A stretch of 64,000 bases of DNA, from assembly GCA_963514095.1 (NCBI GenBank), contig OY741280.1, positions 24,043,341 to 24,107,340 on the forward strand, in the 5' to 3' direction. Of the stretch, positions 14,001-25,604 are shown piece by piece. Numbering within the stretch: the first letter of the stretch is position 1; each line of letters opens with the position of its first letter. The DNA comes from Eutrigla gurnardus. Its lineage: Eukaryota > Chordata > Actinopteri > Perciformes > Triglidae. Made by a program: the position numbers and the translations under genes. Below the pieces are notes generated by a model that was not told the DNA's origin, ran no database searches, and was given only the letters and a program-made list of their open reading frames with translations.

Positions 14001-16087
14001 ATTATAGAACAAGGAGAGGTCATATTATAGAACGAGGAGGGGTCAGATTATAGAACAAGGAGAGTAGGGCTGCAACGATTCATCGAGTTACTCGATTAAC
14101 TCGATTATGAAAATTCCTCGAGGCAAAACATCTGCCTCGAAGCCTTGTTAAATTCCTATGACGCGCCTATGTGCAGGGATCCGATTGTTCCACACGGACC
14201 GTTGTTCAGGAAGCACACCAGCGCGTCATACACGGTCATTCATTCTGAATTTAGTTGGCGCGATGGCGGAAAGTCAGCCTCAGAATGTCCGTAAACGACA
14301 GAGAGTATCGGGGCTAAACAACGGTATCCTGCTTGCCCATGTGAGCGATTTATTTCTGACAACAAAACGAATGCGTAAAGTTGTAAAATGTGTGACTAGA
14401 TGTCTCCTCGTCTCCGTGGCGCATTTCTCCGTTTTGTTGTATATCGATCACTTCTCATCCGCCATCTTGCGAGTGACGTATAGAGTTACGTTTATGCATC
14501 GGACGCTCGTATTGGCTCCCGTAGCGGCTTTTACAGCCAATCGGAAAGCCTGATTTACGCTTGGCTGTGAGTTGTTGTGTTTGCCCAAACGGACGGAGGA
14601 GTTCAAAGCAGAGAAAAGAACGGTCAAACAGTTACTGTAGTGATAGAGAAAGCTAAATACATAAATGGCACAGAAGAAGTACACTATATACACACATATT
14701 TAGGGCAGGGAGAGGAAAGGGCCATTGCTGGCAAAACAAAACGTAAATTAAATGTTATCCAAGTTGATTTAACTGTATTGTTGTTAAATTCTCACTGGCA
14801 CTTAATAAATGGGCTTAGTTTTGGAGCCAAATTTTGGAGTTGGAATGAATACCTCTGTTTATTTTTTTTTAGAAATGCTTGATCATTTTACAGCCACATC
14901 ATTTTCGTTATGCATTATTTGTTGTGGTTGTTTAAAAACGCAATTTTTTTTTATCCGATTCCTCGATTAATCGATCGATAAAGTGCTAAATTAATCGATT
15001 ATAAAAAGAATCGATAGCTGCAGCCCTAAAGGAGAGTTCAGATTATAGAACAAGCAGGGGTCAGATTATAGAACGAGGGGTCAGATTATAGAACAAGCAG
15101 AGGTCAGATTATAGAAAAAGGAGAGGTCAGATTATAGAACAAGGAGGGGTCAGATTATAGAACAAGGAGGGGTCAGATTATAGAACAAGGAGGGGTCAGA
15201 TAATAGAACAAGGAGGGGTCAGATTATAGAAAAAGGAGGGGTCAGATAATAAAACAAGGAGAGGTCAGATTATAGAACAAGGAGGGGTCATATTATAGAA
15301 CAAGGAGAGGTCAGATTATAGAACAAGGAGGGGTCAGATTATAGAACAAGGAGGGGTCAGATAATAGAACAAGGAGGGGTCAGATAATAGAACAAGGAGA
15401 GGTCAAATTATAGAACGAGGAGGGGTCAGATTATAGAACGAGGGGTCAGATTATAGAACAAGGAGAGGTCAGATTATAGAACAAGGAGAGGTCAGATTAT
15501 TCATGATGGTACCATTCTAACCGAAGCTTCAAGTACCACCCTGATGACTTGGCTGATCTCACACTAGCACTGAGGTGCGTCTACTTGGCGTTGAAGGACC
15601 TCCAACTCTAAAACGAGGTACCTTGGTCGACGCCCAGGTCCATCTCCATGGCGTCCTCTGAGATGACGTCCAGGGGGGGGCTGGGCCCCCGCGGGTCGCC
15701 AGCGCTCGACACGCCGCTGCTGCCGATGCCCTCGCTGGCGCTGCTACCAAGGCTGCCGGTGCTGCCGATGCTGCCGCTGGGGGAGGAGCTCCGGGGGCTG
15801 GCGCTGGGGGAGGACGGCTGCTCGCTGATGGACGGAGGCGGGGGCAGCTGCAGCGGGGGGCGGTGGTGATGGTGGTGGTGGTGATGGTGGTGGTGGACGG
15901 GGCAGTCAGACGAACTCTCAGAACAAGAGGAAGACGATGATGAAGAGGAGGCGCTGGAAGGGGAGGAGGGGCAGGAGAAGGTGGTGGGGGAGGAGGAGGC
16001 ATCAGGTGGAGGGGGCGGGGCTGGGTGGGAGGGGCTAAGGTGGGGCAGCTGCAAAGCCGGGGACACGGAGACCTTGGCGTCGGCCAT
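5073..16087 (-). CDS. pi4kb: Phosphatidylinositol 4-kinase beta (12 coding exons)
   Basis: Makes phosphatidylinositol 4-phosphate at Golgi membranes. Exons (minus): 16087-15622, 13755-13256, 11265-10837, 10585-10358, 9984-9614, 9301-9197, 8642-8519, 7967-7854, 7577-7426, 7161-7029, 6952-6832, 5254-5073. All have AG/GT borders and phases join without a break, giving 974 aa; human forms are about 800-830. The extra length is a Ser/Pro-rich first exon with an 11-His run (65-75) and a longer acidic/Ser linker. Visible family blocks: VIDPEVALKACQEV, the helical LLRLFESKLFD region, THQRSKSDA (equivalent of the regulatory Ser segment), catalytic DRHNGN (829-834), DFG at 847-849, and a C-terminus ending TNGIM. 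The start is the ATG 11 nt after a splice acceptor at 16098. Introns are nearly all minisatellite. Confidence 0.96.
5280..6015. repeat. GA-rich minisatellites (63-bp then 71-bp units), pi4kb intron 11
   Basis: Plus strand is almost pure purine (GAGGAGACAAGGAGG and similar) broken by GGACACGTCAGGACGGGG. About five 63-bp units lie between 5330 and 5650, then about four 71-bp units marked by GATGAAGAAG at 5741, 5812 and 5883. Long ORFs on both strands here are repeat artefacts. Confidence 0.93.
6018..6830. repeat. GT-rich minisatellite, pi4kb intron 11
   Basis: About 35-40 copies of a 20-24 bp unit, GTGTGTGTGGCGTTCAGGCG, with (GT)n length variation. It directly abuts the splice donor of exon 11 (6832), so intron 11 is essentially two arrays back to back. 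The ORFs of about 250-300 codons on the plus strand are artefacts. Confidence 0.93.
7190..7415. repeat. 41-bp tandem repeat, pi4kb intron 9
   Basis: About four to five copies of a unit containing GAGCTAACGGGCTGGTGTTT and AGCTTGTCAGCGTGCTAAC, filling most of the intron between exons 10 and 9. Confidence 0.85.
9470..9597 (+). mobile_element. Fragment of a dispersed repeat (CAGGGTTC-type), pi4kb intron 5
   Basis: Shares GGAGATCTTCTTTTCTCTGT and the end block AAGTGTTTTCAAGGATTTCC AGCACC with copies at 34.6-35.2, 39.24-39.35 and 40.3-40.7 kb. It lies 16 bases from the donor of exon 5. All four copies are in the same orientation. Confidence 0.7.
10075..10265. repeat. Minisatellite, TTTGTGCTAAGCTAGGCTAA unit, pi4kb intron 4
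   Basis: Four to five degenerate copies of a unit of about 44 bp centred on TTGTGCTAAGCTAGGCTAA. The same unit forms a cleaner array at 17.1-17.4 kb in intron 1 of the same gene. Confidence 0.85.
10725..10826. repeat. (TATG/TATATG)n microsatellite, pi4kb intron 3
   Basis: Alternating TATATGTATGTG repeats next to the exon 3 donor. The plus-strand ORFs starting here are artefacts that run on into antisense of exon 3. Confidence 0.9.
11440..13225. repeat. 1.8-kb CTAG-rich satellite-like array, pi4kb intron 2
   Basis: Nested repeats of TAGGTAGTTATCTAGG, GCAGCTAGGTAGT and GTATCTAATTATCTAG arranged in longer blocks of about 40-110 bp. Rich in TAG/TAA in every frame, so no ORF is open. It fills intron 2 up to 31 bases from the exon 2 donor. 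Short self-complementary units (ATCTAGAT, AGCTAGCT) recur. Confidence 0.95.
13758..14056. repeat. 22-bp minisatellite, pi4kb intron 1, proximal part
   Basis: Copies of GGTCAGATTATAGAACAAGG plus two bases, starting right at the acceptor of exon 2. The array continues on the far side of an inserted hAT element (see 14065-15028). Confidence 0.95.
14065..15028. mobile_element. Non-autonomous hAT DNA transposon, 964 bp
   Basis: Begins TAGGGCTGCAACGATTCATC and ends in its complement-type terminus (GCTGCAGCCCTA). Both ends are rich in ATCGATTA motifs. The flanks carry a perfect 8-bp target-site duplication, AAGGAGAG, at 14057-14064 and 15029-15036; 8 bp is the hAT hallmark. It sits inside the 22-bp minisatellite. 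Internal plus-strand ORFs (14158-14553, 14577-14882) are too short for a transposase, so the copy is internally deleted. Confidence 0.93.
15037..15505. repeat. 22-bp minisatellite, pi4kb intron 1, distal part
   Basis: Continuation of the array at 13758-14056 after the hAT insertion. Variants include AGATAATAGAAC, GAACGAGG and AAAAAGGAG. Confidence 0.95.
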
Positions 16088-16862
16088 TGTGCGGAGGCCT
16101 ACAGGAAAAGAGATGAATATTCACTGCAAATATTTGTATTTAAATAATTAAACAATCATTTAATAAAAAAATAATAAATAATTGTATGAGCCATTTCTGT
16201 GTTTGGGTGTGTGTCTGTATGGGGCCAGTAGGCATCCTCAGTGCACCAGGAAGGGGGGTTATATAGGTGGGAACTAGTGTTTCCGGTCTCAGGTGTTGCT
16301 AGTCAGAAGAGCATACAGTTTTCGAGCGCTCTGCTCAGCCACGCTACAGCAGGCGAGCCTTATTTGGTGAATGGTGCATTATTGACTTTTGTTCACACTG
16401 GTAACGGATGTTGCGCATCATTATGGTGAGAAAAATAAAGAACCATTGCAAAGTAACCAACCAAGAAGTCGTCTGTCTCCTTCAGTGGCTGGCAAGCGCG
16501 TCAATCTAAGTAAATCCGTTCTATGCTGCCCCTCAGTGGCTTTAAGCTTTAGGTTTAGCCTCTACAATAATAATCGTATACTATTAAATTAAATTGAAAC
16601 ATACTAATATAACATTAACATTTTAGTTATAATTTATAATATTACATTTTATATTTTTTATAAAATTATATATATATACACATTTTGGCATTATTATCAT
16701 TTCAAATGATATATTTTAAATGTATTTATTATTTTTATATTTTAAATAACTTAAATTAAATAAATATTAAATATTTCACCCCCCCAAAAATAAAAACAGT
16801 TACACAAACATGAAATGGGATGTATTTACATGATCATTTGGCTTTGCTTTGCACCCCCGCTT

Positions 16863-16865
<3 letters not shown>

Positions 16866-16907
<42 letters not shown>

Positions 16908-16912
16908 GTAAC
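16866..16912. repeat. (GT)n microsatellite
   Basis: About 22 uninterrupted GT dinucleotides within pi4kb intron 1. The surrounding 16.1-16.8 kb stretch is AT-rich and otherwise featureless. Confidence 0.98.
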
Positions 16913-17104
16913 GTCCTCCTGCTGCACACCACCCTGTCATCATCACCTTCAACACTTCCTGCCAACACAACGGTCCGAACGCAGGAGGGAAGAGGAGGAG
17001 ATGGAAGAATTCAGTTTCCATGACAACGCTTTGTAACAAAGATTCTGCGTTTCCATGACGATGCGTCTTCATCTCATCCCGCTTTTTCCAAATATTGCTA
17101 GAGT

Positions 17105-17440
17105 TCCCCTCAGCTTCCAGTCTTTGTGCTAAGCTAGGCTAGCAGTTCCTCTAGGCTTCCAGTCTTTGTGCTAAGCTAGGCTAAGAGTTCCTCTAGGCTT
17201 CCAGTCTTTGTGCTAAGCTAGGCTAGCAGTTCCCCTAGGCTTCCAGTCTTTGTGCTAAGCTAGGCTAAGAGTTCCTCTAGGCTTCCAGACTTTGTGCTAA
17301 GCTAGGCTAGCAGTTCCTCTAGGCTTCCAGTCTTTGTGCTAAGCTAGGCTAAGAGTTCCTCTAGGCTTCCAGTCCTTGTGCTAAGGTAGGCTAGCAGTTC
17401 CCCTAGGCTTCCAGTCTTTGTGCAAAGCTAGGCTAAACAG
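17105..17440. repeat. 44-bp minisatellite, pi4kb intron 1
   Basis: About seven and a half copies of a 44-bp unit containing TTCCTCTAGGCTTCCAGTCT and TTGTGCTAAGCTAGGCTA, with AGCAG and AAGAG variants alternating. Same family as 10075-10265. Confidence 0.93.
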
Positions 17441-18022
17441 GACAGGAAGGGGATTAAAAACTCATCTGGACGGTAACTAACACGGTCAAATTCAAGTAGT
17501 AGAGGAGGTACGATATTTACATCTGAGACGTAATCGTGGTAGACCGTAGTAGTAATACTCAAGTATAGTACCATTGCCTTGAATTTTTTCGCTCCTCTGA
17601 TGACATCATCGACAGCTTCATCTGATCTGATCACAGCTGAGCATGATGTCATCACACAGCAGTGTGTGTTTGGTTGTGTGTGTGTGTGTGTGCGTGCGAT
17701 GGTTTCCAGATGTGCAGCGTGGGCGGAGGCCGATTCCACACACTTACTTTACCATTCAATACTTCTATTCCTCCACATGTATTTAAGAAGTTTTGTACAA
17801 TAATATCACATATATTACTCTGCACTTGTGAGTACTTTTACCTCTACTATCTTATGTACATTTTGAATGCAGTAGTTTTTACCTCTACTCAAGTAAAAGA
17901 CATTTGAGTACCTCCTCCACCTGGAATCAGCTGTTTGATCATTGATTGGACGCTGATGATCAATAGAAAACAATCAGCTGATGAAGTATTTGACCTTTGA
18001 CCCAGTGTTAACAGACAGGGTT

Positions 18023-18208
18023 GATGGTGGAGGTCTACGCAGTAAGAGGTCTACGCGGTTGGAGGCCTACGTGGGTGGAGGCCTACGTGGGTGGAGGCCT
18101 ACGCGGGTGGAGGTCTACGTGGGTGGAGGTCTACGTGGGTGGAGGTCCACACGGGTGGAGGCCTATGCGGGTGGAGGTCTACGTGGGTGGAGGTCTACGA
18201 GGGTGGAG
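18023..18208. repeat. 16-bp minisatellite GTGGGTGGAGGTCTAC
   Basis: About eleven copies of a 16-bp GGTGGAGGCCTACGTG-type unit, in pi4kb intron 1. Confidence 0.9.
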
Positions 18209-18455
18209 GGTCCAGATGAACTCCAGACCAGCAGATGTGGACATGAACCGGACTCTGCCGGGGTCGATGCGGACTCCTCCTATCTCTTCTCTTACTGGCA
18301 CAACACACCTGAATGTCACAGCCAGCCAGCGGGGAGGGGGCACTGCATTGTGGGTAATGTAGTCGCCATGTTTCAAACAAAGGAAGAAGAATCATCGACC
18401 CGGTTTGTTTGTTTGAGTGCTACAAGTTTAGTAACATGAGGAAGTACACACACAC

Positions 18456-18972
<517 letters not shown>

Positions 18973-19049
18973 CTGCTAGTTCATTAGCATAGAGGGGTGC
19001 TGAGGGTTTGACTGAGTTCCAACTCTGGAGGCTGAATCTACATTTATAC

Positions 19050-21690
19050 TGTTAAAGAAACTACACAACTACACAACAACACGACTACACATCAACACAA
19101 CAACACAACACGACTACACATCAACACAACACGACTACACATCAACACAACAACACGACTACACATCAACACAACAACACAACACGACTACACATCAACA
19201 CAACAACACGACTACACATCAACACATCAACACAACACGACTACACATCAACACAACTACACGACTACACATCAACACAACACGACTACACAACAACACA
19301 ACACGACTACACATCAACACAACTACACAACTAGACATCAACACAACAACTACACATCAACACAACAACACGACTACACATCAACACAACACGACTACAC
19401 AACAACACAACACGACTACACATCAACACATCAACACAACTACACAACTAGACATCAACACAACAACTACACATCAACACAACAACACGACTACACATCA
19501 ACACAACACGACTACACAACAACACAACACGACTACACATCAACACAACAACACAACTACACATCAACACAACAACACAACTACACATCAACACAACTAC
19601 ACAACTAGACATCAACACAACAACTACACATCAACACAACAACAACACAACACGACTACACAACAACACAACTACACATCAACACAACAACACGACTACC
19701 CAATAACACAACAACACGACTACACAATAACACAACAACACGACTACACAACACGACTACACATCAACACAACAACACAACACGACTACACATCAACACA
19801 ACACGACTACACATCAACACAACAACACGACTACACATCAACACAACAACACAACACGACTACACATCAACACAACAACACGACTACACATCAACACATC
19901 AACACAACACGACTACACATCAACACAACTACACGACTACACATCAACACAACACGACTACACAACAACACAACACGACTACACATCAACACAACTACAC
20001 AACTAGACATCAACACAACAACTACACATCAACACAACAACACGACTACACATCAACACAACACGACTACACAACAACACAACACGACTACACATCAACA
20101 CATCAACACAACTACACAACTAGACATCAACACAACAACTACACATCAACACAACAACACGACTACACATCAACACAACACGACTACACAACAACACAAC
20201 ACGACTACACATCAACACAACAACACAACTACACATCAACACAACAACACAACTACACATCAACACAACTACACAACTAGACATCAACACAACAACTACA
20301 CATCAACACAACAACAACACAACACGACTACACAACAACACAACTACACATCAACACAACAACACGACTACCCAATAACACAACAACACGACTACACAAT
20401 AACACAACAACACGACTACACAACACGACTACACATCAACACAACAACACGACTACACATCAACACAACAACACGACTACACATCAACACAACAACACAA
20501 CACGACTACACATCAACACAACAACACGACTACACATCAACACAACAACACGACTACACATCAACACAACAACACGACTACACATCAACACAACAACACA
20601 ACACGACTACACATCAACACAACAACACGACTACACATCAACACAACAACACGACTACACATCAACACAACACGACTACACATCAACACGACAACACGAC
20701 TACACATCAACACAACACGACTACACATCAACACAACAACACGACTACACATCAACACAACAACACAACACGACTACACATCAACACGACTACACATCAA
20801 CACAACAACACGACTACACAACAACACGACTACACATCAACACAACAACACGACTACACATCAACACAACAACACGACTACACAACACGACTACACATCA
20901 ACACAACTACACATCAACACAACACGACTACACAACACGACTACACATCAACACGACTACACATCAACACAACTACACATCAACACAACACGACTACACA
21001 TCAACACAACTACACCTCAACACAACACGACTACACAACAACACGACTACACATCAACACCACAACACGACTACACAACTACACAACAACACGACTACAC
21101 ATCAACACCACAACGCGACTACACAACTACACAACAACACGACTACACATCAACACGACTACACAACTACACAACAACACGACTACACATCAACACCACA
21201 ACACGACTACACAACTACACAACAACACGACTACACAACAACACAACACGACTACACATCAACACGACTACACATCAACACGACTACACAACAACACGAC
21301 TACACAACAACACAACTACACATCAACACAACTACACAACAACACGACTACACATCAACACCACAACACGACTACACAACAACACAACTACACATCAACA
21401 CGACTACACATCAACACAACTACACATCAACACAACTACACAACAACACGACTACACATCAACACCACAACACGACTACACAACAACACAACTACACATC
21501 AACACGACTACACATCAACACGACTACACAACTACACAACTACACATCAACACGACTACACATCAACACGACTACACATCAACACGACTACACAACTACA
21601 CAACTACACATCAACACGACTACACAACAACACGACTACACAACAACACAACTACACAACTACACATCAACACGACTACACAACAACACA
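19050..21690. repeat. 2.6-kb ACAACACGACTACACATCAAC satellite-like array
   Basis: Low-complexity array of A/C-rich words (CGACTACACATCAACACAAC and variants) with almost no G except in CGAC. It contains a higher-order tandem duplication: markers CTAGAC at 19331/20003, 19448/20120 and 19605/20277, and CTACCC at 19696/20368, are all exactly 672 bp apart. Lies in pi4kb intron 1. Confidence 0.97.
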
Positions 21691-21877
21691 GCGTTGTTTC
21701 TGAGTCTCAAACATTGAACTGAGAATTAAACTGGGATGCTGGCGGACATTTTGACTGTAGTTCACTTTCAACAGGAATATTGTAGTTTTCAGTGTAGTTT
21801 GAGTTTTTAGTATTATGAGGGAACCACAGATACTGTGGGACACCAAATACTACGTATTAATAAACACAAACAAGTAG

Positions 21878-22045
21878 CTGTCAGTATTGTACTAGTATTA
21901 AAGTACTATAATTACTATATGTATAGAAGTATTGCACTAGTATTAAAGTACAATATGTATTACTATATGTATAGAAGTATTGCACTAGTATTAAAGTACA
22001 ATATGTATTACTATATGTATAGGAGTATTGCACTAGTATTAAATT
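21878..22045. repeat. 48-bp tandem repeat
   Basis: Three to four copies of a unit with GTATTGCACTAGTATTAAAG followed by TACAATATGTATTACTATA. The small ORF across it is repeat-derived. Confidence 0.88.
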
Positions 22046-22169
22046 AGTATTCTAACAGAGGAGTACTGTTGCAGTATAGTAGGAGGTAAAATACTACAAA
22101 TACGCGATTAATACTTAGCACACATGCTAGTTTAAATACAGATCCTACCACTGCAGCAATATTACACAA

Positions 22170-22740
22170 ATAGTACAACACACGAGGAGGTGAACTCACA
22201 GTATCAGTGAGTACTACGGAGGTGTTCAGGAGTGTAATCACAGAGGGAGGAGGAGGAGGAGGAGGAGGAGGAGGAGCAGAGCCGCTCCCTCCTGATGAAA
22301 ACAAGCCGAAGGAAGGAGGCGGTGAGCCGGGCTGCGGCAGGCCCGCGGTCCGGGACCGAGCACCGGAACACCCGGACAACACGGCGGCTAGCGGCTAACA
22401 GCTAACAGCTAGCTGAGGAACACAAACAGCCAAAAGAAGAAAAGTCTGACGGAAATAATAGGCAGCCGAAGAAGGAGGAGAAGGAGGAGGGGAAGGAGGA
22501 GGGGAAGGAGACCTACCCGGTCACTGAAGCGTCTTCGCTCCCGTTTAAAGGGACGGAGACTCGGGCTTCGATCCGGGTTTCGTCCCGGGGGTTTCCGGGT
22601 TGAGTCGAGGCCTCTGGTCCGGGTCTAGTCCGGGTTTAGTCCGGGTCTTCACTCCTGGTTTCAGTCCAGCCGTTCAGGCTCTGGAGTGGCCCATCTGGTC
22701 CGGGTACTGTGGCCTGTCTGCTCGACTCGTGACGCAACAT
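22170..22740 (-). promoter_or_regulatory. pi4kb: Putative promoter / non-coding first exon of pi4kb
   Basis: GC-rich, CpG-containing stretch in an AT-rich neighbourhood, about 6.4 kb upstream of the coding start. On the minus strand a good splice donor (GTGACCGG then GTAGGT, exon end at 22517) follows a GC-rich segment. The matching acceptor lies 11 nt before the ATG (exon start 16098). No open frame joins the two, so the exon would be untranslated. The assignment is inference from position, base composition and splice signals. Confidence 0.45.
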
Positions 22741-25604
22741 GCGTCAAGATAGCCGAGGTCCGAAACGACGGAACATCCGGCTAATACTTACACAATAAAA
22801 GCATGATATAAAGGTTAAACACTGAATTCAATCAAAGCTGATTTTTAATAGAATAATTTCTTATTATTCATGTTTATTATTTGTTTTAAAGGGCAAAACG
22901 TATACAAGTAATGTTTATTTTAGATTCATAATATTGATTTTAGTATCTATTATTTTGTTCCCACATTTAAAAATGATTCTGTTAGAGTCACTTTAATTTT
23001 AGTAGTAGTCAGTTAATCCATCTTTGGAGTTTACTTTAGCACATGTAACCGATTATTAAACACAAAAAATCTGGGAAATTCCTTTCAACTTCATCATTTT
23101 CACAAAGCCTTTATTTTGAAGATGGCATGGTTAATTTTCTGTGTCTGTACGATTACCTTGAGCAGCTGGTTCTGGTTCAGATTGTGGTTCTGGTTCAGAT
23201 GGGATTAAAATATTCAGCTGTATTTTTCCCTGAATGATTTTAATGAAGAAACATTTGATTTTAATGAGTTAAACTTCCTCTTTCAGTAAAGTGAACACAT
23301 TTCCTTTCAAACTTTTTCAGTTTTACTTTAATTTCACTCATTAATATTTTTTTTAATCATTTTTAATTCCTGTTTTTGAAAGCGCTAGTTTTCTTGTTTT
23401 CAACCTAAATGAATAAACATATAATGGTGAAATATCTATTCCTTATTTTAGTATTTTATCTATTTATATCACAATATTATGTCTATATTTCTTGTAAATT
23501 GTATAAAGGTGTAGTCAGACAGAAATTCTGAAGCCTCAAACAGAAACTTGATTCATTAATATTAAATTAAAGAGAAAAAGAGGAAATGAAAGGAAAGTAA
23601 GAGAAGGAAAAGAGGACAAGGAAAGGAAACGAGAAAAAGAGAAAGAAAGCGAAATAAAACGATACGAGGAAGAAAACTAAAAAGTCAAACTGAAAGTAAA
23701 GATTTGTGATAAAGCGACTCCGTTTCCCGCCAATGAACGTCACTTCCTTTATTCCAGTCAGCGTAGGAAAATAGATTCACATTAATGTTCTGCTTCTGTC
23801 CTCCGCCATCTTTTGTTTCTCTTCACAACAAACAACAAACAACAAACAAACAAAACAGGCCCGTGAAAACAACGCGGGCGGAAGTTAAGTAAAGGTGCAT
23901 TTCACTGATTATCGTGGCTTCCAAACCAAAAGGGCCAACGGAGGGGAAATTCATTTTGTTTTGGACCGACCTTCGATATTTAATTTAAAAGAGTAAAGTG
24001 CAAAACAAACAACAACAACACAAAGCCAGCTGATTACAGGGAAACAAAAACAAATGTTGAAAGTTAAAAAAATATTCAAAAACAGACAGAACAGTCACAG
24101 GAAAACCATGCAGGAAGCAAAGATACTTTTAAAAAGATCTTCATAGCAACAGGAACAATAATAATAATAATAAAATCTGCACATCAACAAGCTGTACAAC
24201 CATCTGAAAGACGTCAACTCCATGGACATTCTCGAGTTTGGAAAGAAAATGGCAGCGTGAAGCTTTTAAATGTTGCTGTTTGATGTCAGAGATGTCAGGC
24301 TCTCCTCTGTGAGGACTCCGTTACCCAGAGTTCCACGAGCTGAAACCAAACGCCACAAAATCTGTCTTGAAAAGGAGAATTGGAGTGGGTCTCTGACAGG
24401 AAACTGGGCTACTTCAGGTTAGACTGGGAGTTCACCATCATCATCATCATTATAACCATCATCTTCATCATTAACATCTTCATCACCATCTTCTTCGTCA
24501 TCACATTAACTGCAGGCGTTGACCCGGAGCAGCTCGGTCACACAGACCTCTCGTCTCATGAATTGTCTACTTCACCTTCAAGCGTCTTTAAGTGCTTTCA
24601 AAAAAAGTTTCATGAAAAAAAAAAAAAGACCTTGGAGGTCTCAGGACCTGGACGACCCGGGTACCTCAGCTGAACCTGCATGTGGTCTAAGAGCTCAGAA
24701 TGAAAACGCCTGAAAGTGAAAGAACGACACTCGAATCATGAATGTAACTTCACGGAGATCAAACAGTTACAACAATCAAATCAGTGAGTGAGTCCCTTCC
24801 ATGCCACCGACAGATACAGGAAGTGACATCAGAGGACGCCGTGTCATTGAGTCTGATCCGTCGAGGTCAACGCACCGCTACCCGAATCCCGATCCTTTAA
24901 ATCTTTGATGATCTAACCCGTTTCTGTTTTTTTGAGCGACAAGGCTCCACAGTGAAAGATTCTCTCGACCCCCTCCACCTTCAAACCCAGGTTCCCTGTG
25001 CAGGTCTGAACTGGACCAAGCTGGACTTCTACTGCCTTCACTGACTGGATCTGAACCAGTTCTCAGATTCCTCTCAGAACTGGACTTCTACCTCTAATCG
25101 CAAATGTACTGTATTTCACAAACTTCTTTTCACCGTGCAGCTGAACTTCCCGAGTCCAGTTGCATCTTTGACTTTCCATGACCCCCCTTCCCAGAATGGA
25201 TCCTCTGGGTCCAGGTTTGTATCCTGGGGCCCAGTTGACCCGGTTAAACGTTGACCCGGTTAAACAGTAAAACTGGGCCAAACTGGGGTTTCCATGCCGT
25301 TCATTTACTTGAAAAATACTTGAAACTGATTTGGGATGCAAATGCCAACAAAGCTGCTGGACTTCAAGTCCCTTTCCAAACCTTGAATCAGTTGGTCCAA
25401 ACTGAGGCCTCCTCCAATCACTGACTTACACTGAACCATTACTTGAACTCCTGTCAGATCTCCAGCTAAACCAGTTTAGCCCAGTAGGTCCTGCAGAGGG
25501 AACCTTTTACATCCGATCTAGATTCGCAACAGGACACTCGAAGCTTCACTTCACTTTGATTGAGATCTCATCGCACCTCACAACTTGTTGGACGACGATT
25601 GGTA
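22741..25604. other. Intergenic spacer between pi4kb and rfx5, no gene seen
   Basis: AT-rich to mixed sequence. I see no splice-bounded coding exon. ORFs of 60-100 codons have no family features. Contains short A-rich runs (24600-24630) and a CATCATCATT stretch near 24430-24510. Confidence 0.4.

Noticed and set aside
14158..14882. Two ORFs (131 and 101 codons) as a possible hAT transposase
   Set aside because: Too short, and no DDE or BED zinc-finger pattern visible; the element is a deleted, non-autonomous copy.
13758..15505. CRISPR-like array (regular 22-bp repeats)
   Set aside because: Units are head-to-tail without unique spacers and lie in a eukaryotic intron; the interruption is a transposon with an 8-bp duplication.
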